A stretch of 9,066 bases of DNA from CAYTGR01 sp964437445. Its GTDB lineage: Bacteria > Chloroflexota > Anaerolineae > B4-G1 > SLSP01. The stretch spans positions 1 through 9,066 of the forward strand of contig CAYTGR010000096.1 of assembly GCA_964437445.1 (NCBI GenBank). Direction: 5' to 3'. Positions 6,301-9,066 of this stretch are shown here, in pieces. The translations under genes and the position numbers were made by a program. Position 1 is the first letter of the stretch; every line of letters starts with the position of its first letter. A model generated the notes under the pieces. That model did not search any database and was not told the DNA's origin. It saw nothing but the letters and a program-made list of their open reading frames with translations.

Positions 6301-8926
6301 GCTGGAGGGCGGCATTGGCCAGCAGCGGCTCCATGATGCTCCAGCGGCTCTGGTTATCCCAGGCGGGCGGCAGCCCCACGCCGAAGTTGTTGCGCTGGTA
6401 GGTGAAATCCACCCGGTTGAACCAGTCACCGGAATCGTAGCTGTTGCGATCCAGCGACTTGGAGCGCAGCATGTCGCTGCCCATCTGGAAGAAAGGGACA
6501 CCCTGCGCCAGCCCGGTCAGGCTAAGGCCCAGGTTTTGGATGCGCACCCGGTCGGCCAGGGAGGTGCCGGCCGGCGCTTTGAAAATATTGTTGTCGTAGA
6601 GCGTCTCGTTATCGTGCTTCTCCACGTAATTGACCACTTCCTGCGGATCCAGCGCGTAGCCGCCGTAGTCGCTGCCCTGCTTGTTGGCCCCGGCGCTGTC
6701 TTTGAACTGGAACGTGCGCAGTTCGCCGGCCAGCCCCACCCGCAGGCGATCCATTTCGTACTTCAGGTTAGCCAGATCGCGGTTGTCGTAAAAATAGCCG
6801 TTCCAGTCGTAAGAAAGGCCGTTGATGAAGCCCTGGTGCCGGATCTGGAGGGGGTCGGTGCTGTAGCCGCCATGGGCCGCATCGCGGAGCTTATCGTTGA
6901 AGGTGCCGATGCCGGTGCCGGCCATGTTCCCCTGTTTGGCGTAGGTCAGCCCCTTGGCCGCCGCCGAGCCGAAATCCCACCCCTCGCCATAGAGGTAAAT
7001 CTGGCTGCCATCCACGCCGTCGGTGGTCAGGGTGAGCGCCCGCACCGCCGCTTTGACCGCCAGCATGTTATCCACGGTGTGCAGGTTCATCAGATCAAAG
7101 CGGAAGCCATCCACCTTGTAATCGCGCGCCCAGCGCACGACGGTATCCACCATCAACTTCTGCATCATGGCGAACTCCGCGCCGGTGTCTGAACAGCAGC
7201 TGGAGTTCTGCAACCGTCCGTTGCCGTCGTAGCGGTAGTAGTAGCCGGGCACGATCTTATCCAGCACCGAGAAGGGCGAGCTCTGGCCGCTGGCGGCGGT
7301 GTGGTTGTAGACCATATCCATCACCACGCGCAGCCCGTTCTCGTTGAGCCGCTGCACCAGTTCGCGGAACTCGCGGACGCGGGTGGTATCGTCCTGCGCG
7401 GTGGCGTAGCTCCCCTCCGGCACGCCATAGTGGACGGGATCATAGCCCCAGTTGAAGCCATCCAGGTGACGGGTGGCGTTGATGGCCTCCTGTTGCAGCG
7501 TGGAGCTGGGCGGATAGGTTGCCAGCAGGGCGGGATCAGGCTCGCTGCGGGCGGCGGGGTTTTCCTCCACGGAGGCAATATCAAAGGCCGGCAGCAGGTG
7601 GATATGCGTCAGCCCGGCGGCGGCTAAGGTTTGCAGGTGGCGCATCCCGTTGGAGAGCGGCCGGCCATCCCGCCCGTCGTAAGTGAAGGCGCGGAAGGTC
7701 CCCCGGTCGGGCGTGAGGACGCTCGTATCCTGGATGCTGAAGTCGCGGACGTGGACTTCGTAGACGACAACATCCTCTGGGGCCGCCAGCGACGGCTTGG
7801 TGAGCGTATCCCAGCCCGCCGGTTTGAGCGTGGGGTCGTTCGCCAAGTCAAGCAGCTGGCTGCGCCGGCCGTTCTGCGTGAGGTTGACCGCGTAGGGATC
7901 GGTGACCAGGTTGCGCTCCACGCGCCCGGTCCCCGGCACGTAGACCTCCACTTCGTAGAGGTAATACTGCTTGTCCCAGGCGGGCGCGCCGGTGATGGCC
8001 CAGACGCCGTTGCCCACGGCGGTCATAGCCTCCGTGGTGCTGAGCGGGGTGGTCGCATCGGTGAAGCGGTGCAACGTGACCGATTTAGCCGTCGGCGCCC
8101 AGAGCCGGAGCGTGGGGGTCGGCCCCTCGTAGGTGACGCCGAGCGGCCCAGCGTAGCGGTAGAGGTCATCCAAAACGCCCTGGAGCTGCACACCGGTGGC
8201 TTTGACCAACGCGCCGCCGCTGTTGTAGGCCGCCACGACCAGCTGGCCCTGGAGCAGCGTGGGGATCAGCCCCACCGCCCCGCCGTTGAACCGCAGCGCC
8301 GGCTTGCCGGTAGCGTTGGGGAAGGCCGGGTAGCCGCTCACCGTGCCATCCACCGTCAGCGTGATGAAGGAGCTGCTGCTCAAGCTCAGCCCGCCGTCGG
8401 GGTCGTAGTAGAGCCGGTAAGTGCTCGCAGCCGGCCCCATCCAGGCCAGCGTGATCTCGTCCAGCCAGATGGCCTGCGCGTCATCGGGCTGGTCGGGATT
8501 CCAAATATGGATGAATCCATCGCCGGCCCCCTGCCAAGTGGGTGTCCCATCGGTGCAGTAGGCGGTGAAGCCGTAGGTGCCGACCGGCAGCGCGCCGATG
8601 GCGAGCGTGCCTTTGTATTCGTCGTTGTTCCCCTGATCCTGGTGGTAGGCCATGGCCGTATCGGCCCAGGTCCCGCCCAGCGGCCCCCAGTGGACGTAGC
8701 ACTGGATGCCGGGTCCCTGGCCCACCCCCGGCGTGACGCCGGCTTTGTAGACCTGCACGTAGACATCAAAGCTGGAGACAGTTCCCTGCTGGATCTCGGT
8801 GGTGGAGCCGCCGGCCGGGAACATCCCGCCGACCCAGCCGAGGGCCGCAGCGACAGGGCCGGCCCCGCCCAGCAAAAGCAACCCCAGCAACAGTGCCAGG
8901 AGTCCCATTTGTCGGTAATTCTTCAT
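3314..8926 (-). CDS. Secreted bifunctional pullulanase / alpha-amylase (two GH13 domains)
   Basis: Predicted extracellular starch and glycogen hydrolase of 1870 residues. The start at 8926 is chosen because GAGGAGAG lies 7 nt upstream and a signal peptide follows at once (MKNYRQ, then a Leu/Gly-rich core, cut near VAAA, residues 24-28); a start at 8974 would add 16 residues before it. Domain order: signal peptide; unnamed module copy 1 (~29-141); pullulanase N-terminal Ig-like domain (~144-255); CBM48-like domain (~258-360); GH13 pullulanase (~380-890) with FNWGYDP (491-497, the type I pullulanase signature, Y to F), region I DMVYNHT, region II DGFRFD (nucleophile D611), region III GEGWD (acid/base E648), region IV EKHDNE (D772); DUF3372-like pullulanase C-domain (~890-1005); module copy 2 (~1018-1139); animal/Streptomyces-like alpha-amylase with HLFEW, DAVINH, GFRIDGAKH (D1323), QEV (E1349), NNHDDQR (D1414) and its C-domain (HWVCEHRR, 1482-1489); DUF11-like (~1600-1722); Ig/cadherin-like (~1724-1822); YIYLPLVLKN (1830-1839) plus 31 residues. 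Both catalytic triads are intact, so I infer debranching plus endo-amylase activity. Confidence 0.95.
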   Translation of the reverse strand: MKNYRQMGLLALLLGLLLLGGAGPVAAALGWVGGMFPAGGSTTEIQQGTVSSFDVYVQVYKAGVTPGVGQGPGIQCYVHWGPLGGTWADTAMAYHQDQGNNDEYKGTLAIGALPVGTYGFTAYCTDGTPTWQGAGDGFIHIWNPDQPDDAQAIWLDEITLAWMGPAASTYRLYYDPDGGLSLSSSSFITLTVDGTVSGYPAFPNATGKPALRFNGGAVGLIPTLLQGQLVVAAYNSGGALVKATGVQLQGVLDDLYRYAGPLGVTYEGPTPTLRLWAPTAKSVTLHRFTDATTPLSTTEAMTAVGNGVWAITGAPAWDKQYYLYEVEVYVPGTGRVERNLVTDPYAVNLTQNGRRSQLLDLANDPTLKPAGWDTLTKPSLAAPEDVVVYEVHVRDFSIQDTSVLTPDRGTFRAFTYDGRDGRPLSNGMRHLQTLAAAGLTHIHLLPAFDIASVEENPAARSEPDPALLATYPPSSTLQQEAINATRHLDGFNWGYDPVHYGVPEGSYATAQDDTTRVREFRELVQRLNENGLRVVMDMVYNHTAASGQSSPFSVLDKIVPGYYYRYDGNGRLQNSSCCSDTGAEFAMMQKLMVDTVVRWARDYKVDGFRFDLMNLHTVDNMLAVKAAVRALTLTTDGVDGSQIYLYGEGWDFGSAAAKGLTYAKQGNMAGTGIGTFNDKLRDAAHGGYSTDPLQIRHQGFINGLSYDWNGYFYDNRDLANLKYEMDRLRVGLAGELRTFQFKDSAGANKQGSDYGGYALDPQEVVNYVEKHDNETLYDNNIFKAPAGTSLADRVRIQNLGLSLTGLAQGVPFFQMGSDMLRSKSLDRNSYDSGDWFNRVDFTYQRNNFGVGLPPAWDNQSRWSIMEPLLANAALQPGQTEILSSVHHLSETLRIRQSSPLFRLRTAADINRRVKFYATGDAPIIVMELTDIITPDLDAQYERILVFFNAGKTVQPFTISAYTGNTHIQLHPIQQNAYDPVVRTASFNSSNGTFTIPPRTTAVFVDTSPNITTSATPPTWVGNLWPAGGSSTPRQAGDGSGLTVYVQAYKVGVTGSANGSNGSAHECYLHWGRYGSAWGDLPMAFNAQFTGNSNNDEYYATLPTGELAVGTYGFTAYCTGAGNPTSREWNAGSDGILSITPRPAESRLPSNPHGVYVHLFEWSWDDIAKECPYLAQQGYTAVQISPPMEHITATEWWARYQPVSYRLDQSRSGTLAQFQQMITACTTAGVEIYADAVINHMTAMSGTGTAGSVFTKYDYPTVPYTMSHFHTPCDINSYTDRWQVQHCQLLGLADLDYDNADTRAKILAYLEQLQIWGVKGFRIDGAKHMAAYDLERVLSRLGGAPYIFQEVIEDAAEPIQGYEYLYNGAINDFNYEYGLAYAFKGGGNLASLKTFGTGAEFVPSAFAAVFTNNHDDQRTRPAQAITYKDATHDLANVFMLAWPYGYPQVMSSYYFSDPDQGPPALSVYNGNEPTPSRCADGTHWVCEHRRTPIANMVRFRHVVGEAPVIYWWDNGANQIAFGRGYQGYVAINREGSALVRTFQTGLAPGRYCNVIQGTLTPDGLGCTGEVITVTASGQIVNYTLPALSAFAIHSGARLLQPADLVLTKQVTPGAAHWGEPLTYTLVLTNLGPGPAFSPILTDLLPALLNVQVASSGVTLTPTGSSAYVWQMGDLPVDAVGRITITGLISPGTPLSQTLTNLATLSAANDPLTGNNASTADLFVLNWPPTLTVPADQTVPQNSVVGPLTVTVGDLETPAAALTLTAASGNPALIPETALALGGSGPTRTLTLTLTASLTGTARLTLTVADGWDTTSAAFTVTVTATATPKWYIYLPLVLKNAGVVGQGALIAPHQPVLPFTRVVLRIDNPGR
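3367..3400 (-). terminator. GC-rich hairpin over the 3' end of the enzyme gene, possible terminator
   Basis: On the minus strand GTTGGT-CA-GGGGGCG, loop CTCAT, CGCCCCC-C-ACCAAC: 13 paired bases with one small 2x1 internal loop. It starts three codons after LPLVLKN and ends about 50 nt before the stop codon. The downstream tract is only CAGTTTTGCC, so it is a weak intrinsic terminator by the U-tract rule. It could also be a 3'-end stabilising structure. Its place between the end of one gene and the promoter of the next fits an intergenic role. Confidence 0.45.
5510..5875 (-). repeat. Copy 2 of the duplicated ~115-residue module in the enzyme
   Basis: This encodes about residues 1018-1139, between the pullulanase C-domain and the alpha-amylase domain. 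It carries the same ordered landmarks as copy 1, with VGTYGFTAYCT identical, and a Ser/Asn/Gly-rich insertion before CYLHWG. The copies have clearly diverged in sequence, so the duplication is not recent. Each copy sits directly upstream of one catalytic unit. Confidence 0.85.
8504..8842 (-). repeat. Copy 1 of a duplicated ~115-residue module in the enzyme
   Basis: This encodes the segment just after the signal peptide (about residues 29-141 of the 1870-residue form). Shared landmarks with copy 2, in the same order: WVG, PAGGS, YVQxYKxGVT, CYxHWG, WxD, MA, NNDEY, then VGTYGFTAYCT and DGxxxI. It looks all-beta, with Trp and Tyr that could bind glucan, but I do not recognise the family. It precedes the pullulanase half. 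Confidence 0.85.
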
Positions 8927-8931
8927 AGCAA

Positions 8932-8939
8932 CTCTCCTC
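8932..8939 (-). promoter_or_regulatory. Ribosome binding site of the pullulanase/amylase gene
   Basis: GAGGAGAG on the minus strand, with AGGAG (8938-8934) 7 nt before ATG at 8926. This strong Shine-Dalgarno decides the start in favour of 8926 over the in-frame ATG at 8974, which lacks such a site and would bury the signal peptide behind 16 residues. Confidence 0.85.
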
Positions 8940-9005
8940 AAGGGTAAAGTGGAGTTTTCATAGGGATTCCCCATGCACTAACGTTCACCAGCGGGGGCTG
9001 AAAAT

Positions 9006-9054
9006 GTGAGCAGTGAGCAGGAAACAGGAATTTCTACTGCTGCTCTCTGCTCAC
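9006..9054. repeat. Large inverted repeat upstream of the enzyme gene
   Basis: GTGAGCAGTGAGCAG (9006-9020) and CTGCTCTCTGCTCAC (9040-9054) are inverted copies matching at 14 of 15 positions, separated by 19 nt. The left arm contains a tandem heptamer TGAGCAG x2 (9007-9020). It may be the terminator of a gene beyond the right edge, a regulatory structure, or a dispersed intergenic repeat. No clear T-tract follows on either side. Confidence 0.75.
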
Positions 9055-9066
9055 TCCTCAACTGGT

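Larger units (their letters stand above)
8927..9066. other. Intergenic region upstream of the enzyme gene
   Basis: This non-coding stretch holds the ribosome binding site and the inverted repeat listed separately. I looked for a sigma70 promoter toward the enzyme gene. The best -10-like element is TATGAA (4 of 6, ending about 40 nt before the start), but there is no acceptable -35 box 16-18 bp upstream. The promoter may be of another sigma class or lie beyond the edge. Confidence 0.6.

Noticed and set aside
5456..7192. 578-codon open frame on the plus strand
   Set aside because: It is antisense to the pullulanase domains and first amylase part, whose motifs and catalytic residues are clear on the minus strand. 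The translation is Gly/Val/Ala/Arg-rich with no recognisable domain, as expected for the mirror of GC-rich codons.
7631..8947. 438-codon open frame on the plus strand
   Set aside because: It is antisense to the signal peptide, module copy 1, CBM48 and start of the pullulanase domain. It has no motif and no convincing ribosome binding site; low-complexity composition.
8927..8974. Upstream in-frame ATG at 8974 as the enzyme start
   Set aside because: It adds 16 polar residues before a canonical signal peptide and lacks a Shine-Dalgarno; GAGGAGAG sits at the right distance from the ATG at 8926.

Overview
The window is a GC-rich bacterial segment with two large genes on the minus strand, both encoding secreted proteins. 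The best guess for the host is a member of the Chloroflexota (for example Anaerolineae, Caldilineae or Chloroflexia). The main evidence is the C-terminal tail YIYLPLVLKN on the enzyme, preceded by a Thr/Pro-rich linker. I know this kind of ending as common on secreted Chloroflexota proteins. High GC and an animal-type alpha-amylase are compatible with that group, but the assignment is inference.

Reading in the direction of transcription (from high to low coordinates): 8927-9066 is an intergenic stretch with a large inverted repeat and a clear ribosome binding site at its gene-proximal end. The first gene (8926 to 3314) encodes a secreted starch-degrading enzyme of 1870 residues with two complete GH13 catalytic units: an N-terminal Klebsiella-type pullulanase and a C-terminal animal-like alpha-amylase. 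Each unit is preceded by a copy of the same ~115-residue module, which I cannot name. The protein ends with a DUF11-like domain, an Ig/cadherin-like domain and the LPLVLKN tail. A strong hairpin lies over its last codons.

A good sigma70-type promoter (TAGACA - 17 bp - TATAAT) straddles the stop codon of the enzyme gene and points at the second gene, which starts at 3231 after an 82-bp gap. The second gene is open from 3231 to the left edge, 1077 codons with no stop. It encodes a secreted RHS/YD-repeat protein: signal peptide, a duplicated unrecognised Cys-containing domain coded by DNA of markedly lower GC, a Gly/Ser linker, an RHS entry domain, and at least 25 YD repeats. Its C-terminus, where a variable or toxin domain might lie, is outside the window.

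The enzyme would remove alpha-1,6 branches and cut alpha-1,4 bonds of starch, glycogen or pullulan outside the cell. The RHS protein is a separate secreted shell or surface protein. The two genes share a strand and a secretion route but probably not a promoter, and nothing in the sequence ties their functions together. The remaining open frames, including several of 300-578 codons on the plus strand, are antisense shadows of these two genes.
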